A DNA stretch of 64,000 nt, taken from positions 49,244,176 to 49,308,175 of the forward strand of contig NC_088865.1 of assembly GCF_032884065.1 (NCBI RefSeq). Reading direction: 5' to 3'. Source of the stretch: Artemia franciscana. Its lineage: Eukaryota > Arthropoda > Branchiopoda > Anostraca > Artemiidae. Shown one piece after another: positions 14,049-25,078 of the stretch (its first letter is position 1; each line of letters starts with the position of its first letter). Under the pieces are notes generated by a model. That model was not told where the DNA came from. It ran no database searches and saw nothing but the letters and a program-made list of their open reading frames with translations. The position numbers and the translations under genes were made by a program.

Positions 14049-15498
14049 GTAATTATAGGGTAATACGGTCATTATGTAAGGGTGTGTAAGGATAGGTTTA
14101 CTCTTTGGAACAAAACCATGTTTCAGCTAATTTAGTTCTAGAGATTAATTTTAATGACCTTTTTTATAATACGGCCTACCTGGCTTAACTTTTCAAAATG
14201 ACAGATTACTTACCTTACAGGATTGCAAACAGTTTTTTCTTTGTTCTTTGTTATAGTACTTTAGTTTAAATGAAAGACTAGTATTTTTACCGTATGCTAT
14301 GAAAAGGATGTCAAGATATTTATATTCAACAACCATAAGAATACATCTTGACAAATAAACATGAAGAAGGGATAGTACCTCTCCCGCTTAGGCTTGCCTT
14401 TGAGCAGAAGAGGCGTTTTATCAATTGGGGTAGGACAAAAAAGTGACTGAGCTAACCTTATTCTTGAGGACTACATAAATTTGAGAATAAATAACTACTT
14501 GTTTAATAACATCCTACCACCTCTTAAGCCTCAGAGAGACGTAATTCCCCTCCCCCTCCAAATGGTGTCTCTCTTTTGCCTTTAACGCTAAAATTGCTTA
14601 AGGATAGGGAAGAAAATTAAACATTGAGTTCCTTATTTTGAATGACCATAAAAGAGAAAAAGAACGTCATTGATGGTGTTAGTTTTACTTCGAATTTCCA
14701 TGGAAACAAAACACCATAAATCTTTTTTTATTATACTCTGCAGAGCTTTACGAGTGCGAGTGTACTTTTTATTAGGATAGGTTTCCCCCAGAAAAGCTTA
14801 TGTGGTAATTTCGAGGTCACTTACTTATATATTGATTTTTACCATCGTTACCAGGATTAAAAAATAATTATACAAAGTCTGTTTTAGTACGTAGGTGCAT
14901 ATACGAACATTTATTTTAGGGGTGTAACGCAAATTAAAAGGTGGGACAGAAAGAACAGTTGCCATCCTATATTTATTTACCCCAACCACTCATGGGTTTT
15001 AAAATGTACTTTTATTGGTATTTTCATTGAAAAGTACCTTTTTTGGTATTTTCTTATACGAAAATAAGAACAAAAACCAAACCTCTCACAGGTTTTGAAA
15101 AAGACATTTTGTTTCTCTTCCCCACCCCTATTTGTTTGTGCACTGAAGTCCCTAGGGATATAAATTGATTAAAAAATAAGGGAATTATAAAAGGAAGCGT
15201 AAAAATCTCAAGATATCCGTAGGAGCAAGGGTCCAGAGATACCCCGTCCAGGGAGTATTTATGTTTTCTTTAATCATTGCTGCCTAGCCTGATCGGCTTC
15301 CAGGACGTTTTTTGAATTAGAAAAATGTGTTTTATGCAAACTTAAACAATTGGATGCTAAGTAGGCTATACCGTCAATCCAAAATCCTAAAGCTCAGCAA
15401 GTATAACATTGATTTCCAGTATATGACTATTGTCCCTGTTGTATTGATTCGTCTAGCTTGAAATAAAGCTGTCGGTTTTTCATTATTTATTTATTTTT

Positions 15499-15530
15499 NN
15501 NNNNNNNNNNNNNNNNNNNNNNNNNNNNNN
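15499..15530. other. Assembly gap (N run)
   Basis: 32 consecutive N. The true gap length is unknown. Confidence 1.
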
Positions 15531-16935
15531 CCCATTAACAACTCATATTCAACTTATCTTTTTTTTTTGTTTGAGCTGCGATGCTATTGACAATTTTTGG
15601 CTATAAATAGCATGATGGCATAAGCTAAAAATGAAAAGATAGAGCCGAAAAAAAAGATACCAATGTTAGGTTTAATGGAACTCGGCTAAATTTTAGATAC
15701 CATTCGAAGATAATGGAATACGCTCAGTAAAGTAACATGCTTTTTATTTTGTTTCAAGAACCCCAATTCACAAAACTTTAGAGGGAGAAGGATTTTCTTC
15801 GATTTTTCTTACATGAAGAAACAAAAATTTTTACTTCCAAAATCTAGGAGAAGAAGGGGGAGGTAATTAACATCCCCTATTAGTTTATAATAATTTTGCC
15901 TGATTAGCCTTCTTGAATCTACATCTCGGACCCTTAGACTCCTAGGGCTTTCCAGTTGCTCTCAGTTTTTAAAAGAGAAAACTGGAAAAAAAAACTACTG
16001 GAAAAAAATCGAAAAAAATTTGAAAAAACAACTAAAAATTTCTATCATATAAAAATATTTCGCTATTGCAACAATTTTGCTTTGAGAAATATACAAGTAT
16101 AAAGTTTAAAACTGATATAATAAGCGTCATAAAGACTTAAAAAATCCACAAACTTTTTTTTTTAAGCGTTCTTACTTTGTAAATCAGCTTACTCAAACTC
16201 GATGCCATGTTTTCGAGCTAATATCTGACAACAGTGACATTAAAAATCTGCTTGAGCTGCAAATTTATTTACGAGCATTTTCAACTTACTGTTTTTTTAT
16301 TTATTCTATTTATCAGTGTTTTCAGTTTATTTATTCCATTTTCCTCCACCAAAGACTTAGTTTCCTACTTATTTATTTTTATTTCTTAACTTATTTCTAT
16401 ATTAGATGGCAGGTAATGTTATTTTATGTTCTTAATTTGCTTTCCGCTTTACCGGCACACTATATATATTCTTTGACAAAAACATTAAAATGTGTATGCT
16501 GTTAAACTTATTCCATGCACGAAAACCCTGGACAATTTTATTTCCCTCCTTTCTTCTGTCACTCATTATTCAAATTTCGAACGCAGCCTTATTAGTGAAA
16601 ATTTTTGTTTTGCTTTTAGATACAAGCACTCAGATAAGAGCTTTCTTGATTAAACTGATAAGTATTATCTTAAAATTGGGTACAGAACAATGTATAAACA
16701 ATGATAACACTATATTTACAATAGCGAGTAAAGTTTCTTGAAAATAAAATACGTTTTCTTAGCTAGCGTAAAGGAAAATCATAAGCCGAGTGAACTTCGT
16801 CATTGTCGCCGTTTTTTTACTATCAGGCAGATATTAAAACGGCTGAGGGTTGAACCCACAGAAGCTAGTTATAATATAAGGGGTTTGGTTAACCTTATAG
16901 AACCAATGGGCACCAATTGAAGAGTGGAGAACAAG

Positions 16936-16943
16936 GGAGATAG
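16936..16943. other. Target-site duplication of the hAT element, left copy
   Basis: GGAGATAG abuts the left terminal inverted repeat. The identical octamer follows the right one at 21828-21835. Eight bases is the hallmark length for hAT insertions. Confidence 0.92.
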
Positions 16944-17146
16944 CAGTGGCGCCATTTCAGAAAACCTTAGGGGGGGGGGCCAAAAATCGATTTTGGGCCC
17001 CCATCCAGCCTTAAAAATTTTAAAATTTTCGAACATGCCTTTAGGTACCGTACTACCTTTGGGGTTCATATTTTGCAGCTTATTTAGGGACCAAAAACAG
17101 TACCAAAATAGAACATTTACTGTATAAATCAGAAACTTACGTACAG

Positions 17147-19495
17147 TTACTTCAGCAATGGATATCTCCTTTGCTTCATTTTTGCGAAGTCGTCGACAAG
17201 CTTCTCAAAATTGAGCTCCTTCACTGCAGCTTTCTCAGAGAATATAAGCAGCAAATGCGAAAGTCGCTCGTTTTCCATCGTTGTCCGGAGGTAGTCCTTC
17301 ACAAAGGTCAACACAGAGAAAAAACGTTCATTTGAGCACGTTGTGAGCGGGAGTGTGAGGACTACCCTGACGACCTTAAGAAGCTCAGAATAAGCTTCTT
17401 TCAATCCTCCGAGTTGTTCGAAGACATCTAAAGCATTTGCCGGTTTCTGTGGAAGCTGCGACACAAATGCACGAGCTATTAAAGCTTGACACTTCAGCTG
17501 CATAGTATCGATTCCCGCCTGATCGAAGTATGTCGCGATCACAAAAAGTAAATCTGAGTCCATAAAATCTGTGGATTTGGGGTTAAGGCAACGTGTGGCT
17601 TCTAGCACTGGCAGTTGGACAGAAAAACGCTCTTCAAACTCATTTAACACTCTGTCCAAAACCTCGTAGAACTCTCTCCGCATTTTGTCTTCCGTTGTTG
17701 TGCTTTCGGAGTCAATGTTGTGCTTTCCAATTGTTGTTGTCGTCAAATAGTCTCTTAGTCTTCCGGATATCTTCTGAACTCGTTTTGATTTAACAGGTAT
17801 GGCTGAAGAGAGAGCACTTGTTTCCGACAGATCAGCTCCGACATTAATGGCCATCTCTTTAGACTTGCCGTATAGGACACGAAAATACTCGTCATCACGC
17901 ATTTTCCTCAGTTCGTTCTTTGTTGCACTGATCAAAGTGCAAGCTTCTGAGATGACCAGATCTGCTGCCTGTAGTTGTTCAGAAAGAGAGTTTATCACTG
18001 CAAGAACTTCGTGAATGACATGCAAACTGAATATGAAGGGAAACGACTCTAGCTGGTTCTTAAGGCCCGTAGCTTCTGCCGCTGCCTCCCTGTCAGAAGA
18101 TTCTTGAACTACTGACAGAACTGCGAGTATGCAGTCATATCTAACCAGGATCTTAGCCACTGATCTATACCAGTAAGACCAACGTGTCACTACTGTCCTT
18201 TCAAGCGTTAGCACAGGCACATTGGCAGTTTTCTGGGCTTCGACGAACAACTGGTATCGAGTGTTGCTGTTGGAGACGAAACTGTAAACTGTTTGCAAAA
18301 CTGAAAATACTGATGAAATTCTTTGTATTTTCTGCATACAATCGCCAATGACAAGGTTAAGTCTATGGGAATGACAGTGTGTGTACACCGCTTGTGGTGC
18401 TTTTTCCCGGAGACGGGCCTGTACTCCTGAAAAGTGTCCGCTCATTACACTGGCCCCGTCATAGCACTGTCCAACACACTTTGACCAGTCAAGGCCGATA
18501 CCCTTTATTTCGTTGTAAATGAAGTCGGCCAAACTCTCAGCGTCAACCTTGCGCATGTGGTAGCAACCTATGGCCCTTTCTTTGATTTTCAGGTCATGAA
18601 CATAGCGCACTAAGATCGCGAGTTGTTCCTTTTTCGAGAGGTCTTTTGTCTCGTCAACAAGAACGGCAAAATATTTTGCTTCTCTGACTTCTTTCGCGAT
18701 AGAACTTTTGATTTCATTTCCTATGACCTCAATGTAGTCGTTTTGGTACTCGTGTGACATGTAATGGCCATAGGCCTTACGAGAGTTTTTCATCAAGTCA
18801 GGGTTGATTTCTGTTAAAAGATGTACTGTCTCTACGAAATTCCCTTGATTGGCACTAGACTCCCCTTCATCATGGCCACGAAACGCAAGACCTTGCCGTC
18901 CAAGTAATGCTGTAGTTTTTAGTAGAGCTTTTACGTACTGTCTATTCTCTAGTATTTCTTTTTCGCGTTCTTTGGAGAGGCATGACGCAACAGATTCGGC
19001 CGCCTCCGTCTCAATAGCTTTAAACTGAGTCAAAGAAATGGTACATGCTTTGTGTCGGTCGCTGTTTTCGTGCTGCCGTATCAGTTCAGAAATGTCTTTC
19101 CACTTTCTAAATCCTATATCAATGAATGCTCTAGCTCCATACCTTTCGCCTGATCTTAGCGAGGATCCACTGAAATGTCGGCAATTGAAACAGAACACCG
19201 AGTCCTGTTCTTTCGAATATTCGAGCCATGGGTATTTCAAGAAATAGGAGCTGTTAAATTTTCGTTTGCGATTCCCGATGGTAGTGGCGGGATAGTCAGT
19301 CAAAACTGGTTGGCAGGGGTTATCATACGGGTTCACGGACAAATCGGTGCTGATCGTTCTGGAAGCCATTTCCTCCGTTTGTGGTTCGCGCAGGTTTGTC
19401 TCCTCAGAAATGAGTCTCACGTCCAGGGTCTGCTCGTTTCTCGGTAAAACCTCGGTTGCCGATGGGTTGTCCCTTGACGTCCCAGCATCACTATC
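17147..19495 (-). CDS. hAT transposase (ZMYM1-like), exon 2
   Basis: 782 codons plus stop, uninterrupted, encoding residues 37-818 of an 818-aa protein. A TTF-type zinc finger lies near residues 125-190 (Cys138, Cys141, His178, His184). The hAT RNase-H-like core follows, with Asp317 in VDETKD, Asp382 in CYDGA and Glu759 in CSNERFF. The tail from Glu759 to the end is the hAT dimerisation region. This is the architecture of ZMYM1/ZMYM5-like proteins, which derive from hAT transposases. I chose the acceptor at 19495 because the frame has a stop exactly at the acceptor (CTGTAG), so the exon cannot extend further, and the phase (0) matches exon 1. All three expected catalytic residues are present, so activity is plausible. 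Given TIRs and TSD around it, this is a transposon gene rather than a domesticated host gene. Confidence 0.92.
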   Translation of the reverse strand, partial: DSDAGTSRDNPSATEVLPRNEQTLDVRLISEETNLREPQTEEMASRTISTDLSVNPYDNPCQPVLTDYPATTIGNRKRKFNSSYFLKYPWLEYSKEQDSVFCFNCRHFSGSSLRSGERYGARAFIDIGFRKWKDISELIRQHENSDRHKACTISLTQFKAIETEAAESVASCLSKEREKEILENRQYVKALLKTTALLGRQGLAFRGHDEGESSANQGNFVETVHLLTEINPDLMKNSRKAYGHYMSHEYQNDYIEVIGNEIKSSIAKEVREAKYFAVLVDETKDLSKKEQLAILVRYVHDLKIKERAIGCYHMRKVDAESLADFIYNEIKGIGLDWSKCVGQCYDGASVMSGHFSGVQARLREKAPQAVYTHCHSHRLNLVIGDCMQKIQRISSVFSVLQTVYSFVSNSNTRYQLFVEAQKTANVPVLTLERTVVTRWSYWYRSVAKILVRYDCILAVLSVVQESSDREAAAEATGLKNQLESFPFIFSLHVIHEVLAVINSLSEQLQAADLVISEACTLISATKNELRKMRDDEYFRVLYGKSKEMAINVGADLSETSALSSAIPVKSKRVQKISGRLRDYLTTTTIGKHNIDSESTTTEDKMRREFYEVLDRVLNEFEERFSVQLPVLEATRCLNPKSTDFMDSDLLFVIATYFDQAGIDTMQLKCQALIARAFVSQLPQKPANALDVFEQLGGLKEAYSELLKVVRVVLTLPLTTCSNERFFSVLTFVKDYLRTTMENERLSHLLLIFSEKAAVKELNFEKLVDDFAKMKQRRYPLLK

Positions 19496-21218
19496 CTACA
19501 GAGTAATCAAGTTTTAATTAAAAACAAATTAAAAGTGATGTCCCAGTTACTTCTTTTACCAGGACGTGAATCGTACATAATTAACATAGAAAACAACACA
19601 AAATTTAGAGCAAGCAACAACAAAAAACATAATCAATTCAACTACGAAGCTATAATCAATTAGTTCGTGGTAACGAACTTCAAGTAAAAAAGCGACACGG
19701 CTCAATAGTAACCGAAACTCTAAAACACGGAATTTTGATACCTATAGATGCATCAAAAGAATCAGATTTGTACGCTAATTTCAAATATATAAGTTGTATC
19801 AAATTTAGTTTTACCCATCAAAAGTTACGAGCCTGAGAAAATTTGTCTTATGTCCGAAAAAAGGGGAAAACACCCCCCCCCTGAAAGTAATATAACCTTA
19901 ACAAAAATATCACCATTTAATTCAGCGCATCACTGAACTTTACTGCAGGAGTTTCAAGCTCCTATCTGCTAAAATGACGAATTTTGGATTTTCTTGCCAG
20001 AAGAAAGATCAAGGACGCGTGTTATTTTTTTTCCAGGGGTGATCGTATTGACCCAGTTGTCCTAGAATATCGCAAGAGGGCTCATTCAAAGGTAAATTAA
20101 AAGTTCTAGTGCCCTTTTTCAAATGAAAAAAATTTGGAGAGCAACTAGGCCCCATCCCACCCTCTTTTTACCCTAAGTCACCTGATCAAAATTTTGAAAC
20201 AGCCATTTTGTTTAATATATTTAAAAATTTAATAAATATGTCTTTAAAGATGCCTTAATTGTCCAAAGTCTCTGGGGGAAGGTGTTCAATTTGTGGACTT
20301 TGCCCTTTTTTGTAAATAGTTTTTTTTATAAATAGTATAGGTAATTGCGAAGTATACAAACATTTTCAGTTTTTTTCTGGTGGGGGGGCAGCTCGAGCAG
20401 AGGAGGTTATGTAGGAGGATCTTTCCATGGAGAAACTTTTCATAGGTGAGCTGAATTTTCGATCAAGGGGGCACTGGATTTCCAAGCATTATTAAAAAAA
20501 GAATAAGAAATTAAATGAAAAAAAAGTTTCTTCAACTCAAAGTAAGGAGCAGGATTGAAACTTAAAACGAAAAGAAATTATTACATATGAGAAGGTTCAC
20601 CCTTTCGTCAATACCTCGCTCTTTACGCTAATTTTTTTTTTTAGTACAAAATTCCTATACAAAATTTCTTTATATATCTTGCTTTCTATTTACTGGCTCA
20701 ATTTCACGCTTGGAAGTGTTAAGGGTAATTGTCCCAGTAAATTTTAACCAGGATTGTATTGTTCAGAGGATGTTTCCAAGGGGGATTTCTCCGTGGAGGT
20801 GAAGCCAGACTTCCTGGCTTTATTTAAAAAATGATCAGAAATTAAATAGAAAAACAGTTTTTCAACTGAAATTAAGGAGCATTATTAAAACTTAAAAATA
20901 ACAAGAATTATTACATATACGAGGGGGTTTGCCTCCTCCTCAACACTGCGCTCTTTATCCTAAAGTTTAAATTTTGTCCCAATTCTTTAAAAATGACTCC
21001 TCAAACACAAAGGGCGTTTTATTAAAACAGTAAGTAACTTTTTTACAAATGCTGAAAAACTTTAGCATGAAGAGAATGGTGTAGAGGAGGGGGAAGACCC
21101 CCTCCTCTATGGGGGCACTGTGGGGGACTTGGGGTGGATCCGGATTTCTGGCAATTCCGCGAGATCGGTACTTCCTGACGCAATAGGACAAAATTTAAAA
21201 TGTGGTAGATTTACTTAC
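19496..21218 (-). other. Transposase intron with repeats inside
   Basis: Bounded by GTAAGT next to exon 1 (21218) and CTGTAG next to exon 2 (19496). Most of its 1.72 kb is foldback-family sequence (about 19655-21105). Confidence 0.8.
19655..21105 (+). repeat. Foldback family copy inside the transposase intron
   Basis: The left arm begins near 19660 (AGTTCGTGGTAACGAACTTC) and runs to about 20580, parallel to 22555-23490. The hairpin module follows: a lone left arm at 20583-20632, then a full inverted pair about 20914-21104 (CTCTTTATCCTAAAGTTT against AAACTTTAGCATGAAGAG). An internal piece (20800-20920) repeats the AAGTAAGGAGC-type junction, so two copies may be fused. Confidence 0.7.
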
Positions 21219-21326
21219 AGTCGGTTTGAAAAACGAAGCCAATCGTCGTTGCATCTTTATTTCTTCTTCTTTCCTTTGGGCTTTTATTTTCCTTTTTTTT
21301 GCACCACTCGCACCGGATGAACTCAT
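21219..21326 (-). CDS. hAT transposase (ZMYM1-like), exon 1
   Basis: An ATG at 21326 opens 36 codons rich in Lys/Arg (AKKRKIKAQRKEEEIKMQRR) and ending SFFKPT, followed by a GTAAGT donor. A short basic leader with an SFF motif, encoded by its own exon before a TTF finger, is common in this transposase group as I know it. It ends in phase 0 and matches the acceptor at 19495, giving an 818-aa product. The basic run probably serves as a nuclear localisation signal. The start codon lies about 500 bp inside the right TIR. Confidence 0.82.
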
Positions 21327-21827
21327 GTTTCAATAATCCGATTTGAACTTGAACACAACTTAACACTGTTTCACGGTTCTTTATTTGATGAAGGGTAACG
21401 AGAAACTAAATACAAACCCTGGTCTGGATACCCAATTTCCAGATTGTTTTTCCAGAAATTTCCAGATGTTAGCCTACACATAAATGTGCCGACTGACGGG
21501 ATTCATTAATCACTGGAGAGACTTCAATGTCACAGAAGCACCCGAGCCCAGGAAGGACTTTACTTTACAAACCCCTGCCAAAAGGGTGACCATAAATTAA
21601 TTAGAGAGAACGGCAAAAACAGGATACTTTCTTGAAATGCAATAATCGTCGAGTATCATGAATTTGCTATTTAGTAATAATTCACAGTAGAAATACGGTA
21701 AAAAAAAAAGAGAAAAAAGTAGAACAAGGACGAATAAACAAAGAATTACGTGGTTGAAATTGGGCCCCTCCAGAAATCAGGGGGGGGCCATGGCCCCCCC
21801 CCTGCCCCCCCCCAAATGGCGCCACTG

Positions 21828-21835
21828 GGAGATAG
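21828..21835. other. Target-site duplication of the hAT element, right copy
   Basis: GGAGATAG, identical to 16936-16943, immediately before a run of G. Confidence 0.92.
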
Positions 21836-22514
21836 GGGGGGGGGGCAGTCATCCCCTATATTTTTTCTCTCTGGTATTTTATCCCTACCTTGCATAAATG
21901 CCTATATGGTATTTTTAAAATGGTACTTCAGAAAATACTATTTTTGGTGTGTTCCTTGAAAAAGTAGAAAAATAAATATACCCCCTCCCTAAATTTTAAA
22001 AAATACTTTTTTTTCTTCGTTAAAAATAAATTGAAAAATAATTAATGCCCTACTATATTGTTGGTAAACGGTGCCCCTAATGCCGATGGAGTATACGTGA
22101 ATCAACACCTAATCTATTTAGTTTTCATGGTGCCTCTAGTTCTTTTTCTTTAGTTTTTTTTTTTTATTACAAACGAGAAACTTGAACAGCTAGATATTGC
22201 ATTAAATACAGAGGGTGAGAATTATCTTTCCAAAGAAAATCTATCCACCGAAAATTCTTAACACCCCCTTATTTTCTCAGATTGGCGGCCCTGATAGAAC
22301 CTAAAAGAAATAAAACCGATTTTTTTTTATTTTCAAGGTATCCATATTTTTTTTCTACAAACAAAAAACTTGAATCATAAACACAAAACACTCACTTTAT
22401 TTAAATACTATAACTTTATCTAAACACACTCATATCTCACTAAACATAGAAGAGAGAAAAATTTCCATCTAAAGAAAATATGATTAGCATCATTTTGCGG
22501 TTTGTGTCATATTA
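21836..22514. other. Non-coding intron sequence between the hAT element and the foldback complex
   Basis: A poly-G run, then AT-rich sequence. No exon or termini recognised. Confidence 0.45.
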
Positions 22515-22554
22515 TTGGTGCAAAACAGTGAATCAGAGCTATTAAATATTGATA

Positions 22555-23710
22555 TCAAACAGTTCGTGGTAACGAACTGTAGTAAGGAGCGAACCGGCTC
22601 AATAGTAAACGAAACTCTAAAAAACGGAATTTCGATGCTAAAAGATATATCAAAAGAATCGGATTTCTATGCTGATTTTAAATATATAAGTTTCATCAAA
22701 TTTAGTCTTTGTCATAAAAAGTTACGAGCCTGAGAAAATTTGCCTTATTTTGGAAAATAGGGGGTAACACCCCCTAAAAGTCATAGGATCTTAACAAAAA
22801 TTACACCATCGCATTCAGCGTATCAGAGAACCCTATAGAAAAAATTTCAAGGTCCAATCTACAAAAATGTGGAATTTCGTATTTTTTGCCAGAAGACAAA
22901 TCACGGGTGCGTGTTTATTTGTTTTTTTGTTTTGTTTTTTTTTTTCCCCAGGGGTCATCGTATCGACCAAGTGGTCCTAGAGTGTTGCAAAAGGGCTCAT
23001 TCTAACGGAAATGAAAAGTTCTAGTGCCCTTTTTAAGTGACCAAAAAAATTGGAGGGCACCTAGGCCCCCTCCCACGCTCATTTTTTCCCCAAAGTCAAC
23101 GGATCAAAATTTTGAGATAGCCATTTTGTTCCGCATAGTCGAAAACCATAATAACTATGTCTTTGGGGATGACTTACCCCCCACAGTCCCTGGGGGAGGG
23201 GCTGCAATTTACAAACTTTGACCAATGTTTACATACAGTAATGGTTACTGGGAAGTGTACCGACGTTATCAGGGGGATTTTTTTGGTTTGGGTGTGGGGT
23301 TCAGGGGAGGGGGCTATATGGGAGGATCTTTCCTTGGAGGAATATTTCATGGGGGAAGAGAAATTCAATGAAAAGGGCGCAGGACTTTCTAGCATTACTA
23401 TAAAAAAAAAGAACAATGAAAATGTAAACATGAAAAAGTTTTTTCAATTGAAAGTAAGGAGAAGCATTAAAACTTAAAACGAACAGAGATTATTACGCAT
23501 ATGAGGGGTTCTAAAAATACTCTAGCATAAAGAGCGAGGTATTTAGGAGGAGATAAATACTTCGCTCTTTATGCTAAAATTTTTTTAAATAATTTCAACT
23601 ATTTATTCTACGGCCTTTCTGATTCAGGGGTCATTCTTAAAGAATTGGGATAAAACAAGATTTAGTGTGAAGAGCGAGGTATTAACGAGGGGACCAACCC
23701 CCTCATATAT
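22555..23710 (+). repeat. Foldback family copy: left arm plus hairpin
   Basis: Begins with CAGTTCGTGGTAACGAACTG, itself a small palindrome. It runs through an arm of about 0.93 kb and ends in a hairpin module (about 23496-23710) with GAGCGAGGTAT/ATACTTCGCTC pairings and a GGGGACCAACCCCCTC terminus. The arm contains one copy of the module (GGAGGGCACCTAGG ... TTTTGAGATAGCCATTTTGT, about 23054-23129) that forms tandem arrays at 44.2-45.6 and 55.4-56.7 kb. No credible protein is encoded. Confidence 0.8.
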
Positions 23711-24005
23711 ATAATCAAAAATTTAAGAATATAAAAGTTTGTTACGTAAGTTAATTCTTAAGTTACGTATTTTTTTTTACTAATAAAAACGTTCGTTAAA
23801 AATAAAAGATCTAGTTGCCTTTTTAAGTAACCGAAAAATTGGAGGGCAACTAGACCTCCTTCCCCACCCCTTATTTCTCAAAATCGTCTGATCAAAACTA
23901 AGAGAAAGCCATTTAGCCAAAAAAAGAATTAATATGCAAATTTCATTTTTATAATTTATGTACGGAGAGCCAAAATCAGACATGCATTAATTCAAAAACT
24001 TTCAG

Positions 24006-24303
24006 AAATTAAATAAAAAAATAAGTTTTCTGAAATGAAAGTAAGGAGCGACATTAAAACTTAAAACGAACAGAAATTACTCCGTATATGAAAGGGGCTT
24101 TTCCTCCTCGACACCCCGCTCCTTGCGCTAAAGTTTGATTCTTTCTCGCAACTCTACTTTTTAAAACAATAAAAAACTTTAGCGTAAGGAGCGGGGTGTC
24201 GAGGAGGAAAAGCCCCTTTCATATACGGAGTAATTTCTGTTCGTTTTAAGTTTTAATGTCGCTCCTTACTTTCATTTAAAAAAACTTGTTTTTTTATTTA
24301 ATC
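24006..24303. repeat. Near-perfect palindrome with arms of about 130 bp
   Basis: From TTAAATAAAAAAATAAG at the left to CTTGTTTTTTTATTTAA at the right, the two arms are almost exact inverted copies. They include CCTCCTCGACACCCCGCTCC against its complement, around a loop of about 40 bp. High arm identity suggests recent formation or gene conversion between arms. It is the same core type as 1199-1315. Confidence 0.9.
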
Positions 24304-24863
24304 AACTATAGGAAATTGATATAAGATGGTTGTCGTCAAATTATAAACTTTAATATGAAGCTCTGACCTGTGTCCCAATGGAGAAAATTCAAAAACGTTG
24401 CCATGTAACATAATTGGATACATGCATAGAGATAGTAAATATACATTAAGAGCCATTTCGGGTAAGGATTTACGGGACTGGATTTAGTCTTTCCTGACAC
24501 TATAAGGATTTTGGGATCAATACTGGTCTTATCTTATAAATACTGTTCTATTGGTTGAAGAATAGATGTAATGTTAGAAGAGACCAAATAGACTCCTGAG
24601 GCCCACTAATAAGGAGAAGGCCAGACACATTGACTTTCCTTACAAAAACAAAGTTTAAAAAAAGATTAAAAAACATTTGTTGGAGAATTATTTGTTTTTA
24701 TTTGGGGGGAGGGGTTGGGGTGGGATGTAGGGTTGGAGGGAGTAGCGGGTTGAAGGTGTGGGGGTTGAGGGAGTTCTATTTGGATGGGGGTTGTTACCCC
24801 GGGGATGTTTGAGAGGAGGTGATTGACTTTATTCTTTTTTCCTTTCATTATTGTTTTAATTAG
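24304..24863. other. Interior of the 22.5-26.2 kb complex
   Basis: Includes a G-rich run (24700-24790) of GGGGAGGGGTTGGGG-type sequence. No gene seen. Confidence 0.4.
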
Positions 24864-25055
24864 TGTAGGATGCTTCTAGAAACATTTATGTAGTTTTTTT
24901 ATTATAATTATTTTTAATTTACGATGTCTTTAGGAATGTTTATGCAGTTGATCGCTACGCGTTAGCAAAATTTAAATTTTTCCCTAGCGTAATGATTTAT
25001 ATCAATAATTGTTTATATTTTTGTTTATTATGTAAATAAAAGTCAAAAATCGAAG
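24864..25055 (+). repeat. Dispersed repeat, inverted copy of 4265-4475
   Basis: GTAGGATGCTTCTAGAAACA through GCAGTTGATCGCTACGCGTT; the reverse complement of the block near 4.3 kb. Here it lies between two foldback copies. Confidence 0.65.
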
Positions 25056-25078
25056 TCCTTACAACCTTTATTGCAATT

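Larger units (their letters stand above)
14049..16943. other. Intron 2 sequence, includes an assembly gap
   Basis: No exon recognised. A frame at 16490-16741 is open for 83 codons but has no recognisable domain and no splice sites worth calling. Confidence 0.45.
16944..21827. mobile_element. Apparently intact hAT transposon, 4,884 bp
   Basis: The ends are inverted copies of CAGTGGCGCCATTT (left 16944-16957; right AAATGGCGCCACTG at 21814-21827) flanked by a perfect 8-bp duplication, GGAGATAG. Just inside both ends are long G/C runs, and the left carries a palindrome centred on AAAAATCGATTTTGGG near 16985. The element encodes one two-exon transposase on the minus strand with a hAT catalytic core and dimerisation tail. 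Its intron (19496-21218) is occupied largely by foldback-family repeats. It lies in intron 2 of the ETS gene, in opposite orientation. Matching TSDs and an open reading frame suggest a fairly recent insertion. Confidence 0.93.

Noticed and set aside
17147..19495. Domesticated host ZMYM1-like gene
   Set aside because: Matching TIRs and an 8-bp TSD surround it, so it is a transposon-borne transposase.
23157..23477. 106-codon frame in the foldback arm
   Set aside because: The same arm in other copies (9001, 25345) is not kept open in this frame, so it is not a conserved protein.
24085..24240. Hairpins as intrinsic transcription terminators
   Set aside because: Eukaryotic intronic sequence; the hairpins belong to a dispersed foldback family.
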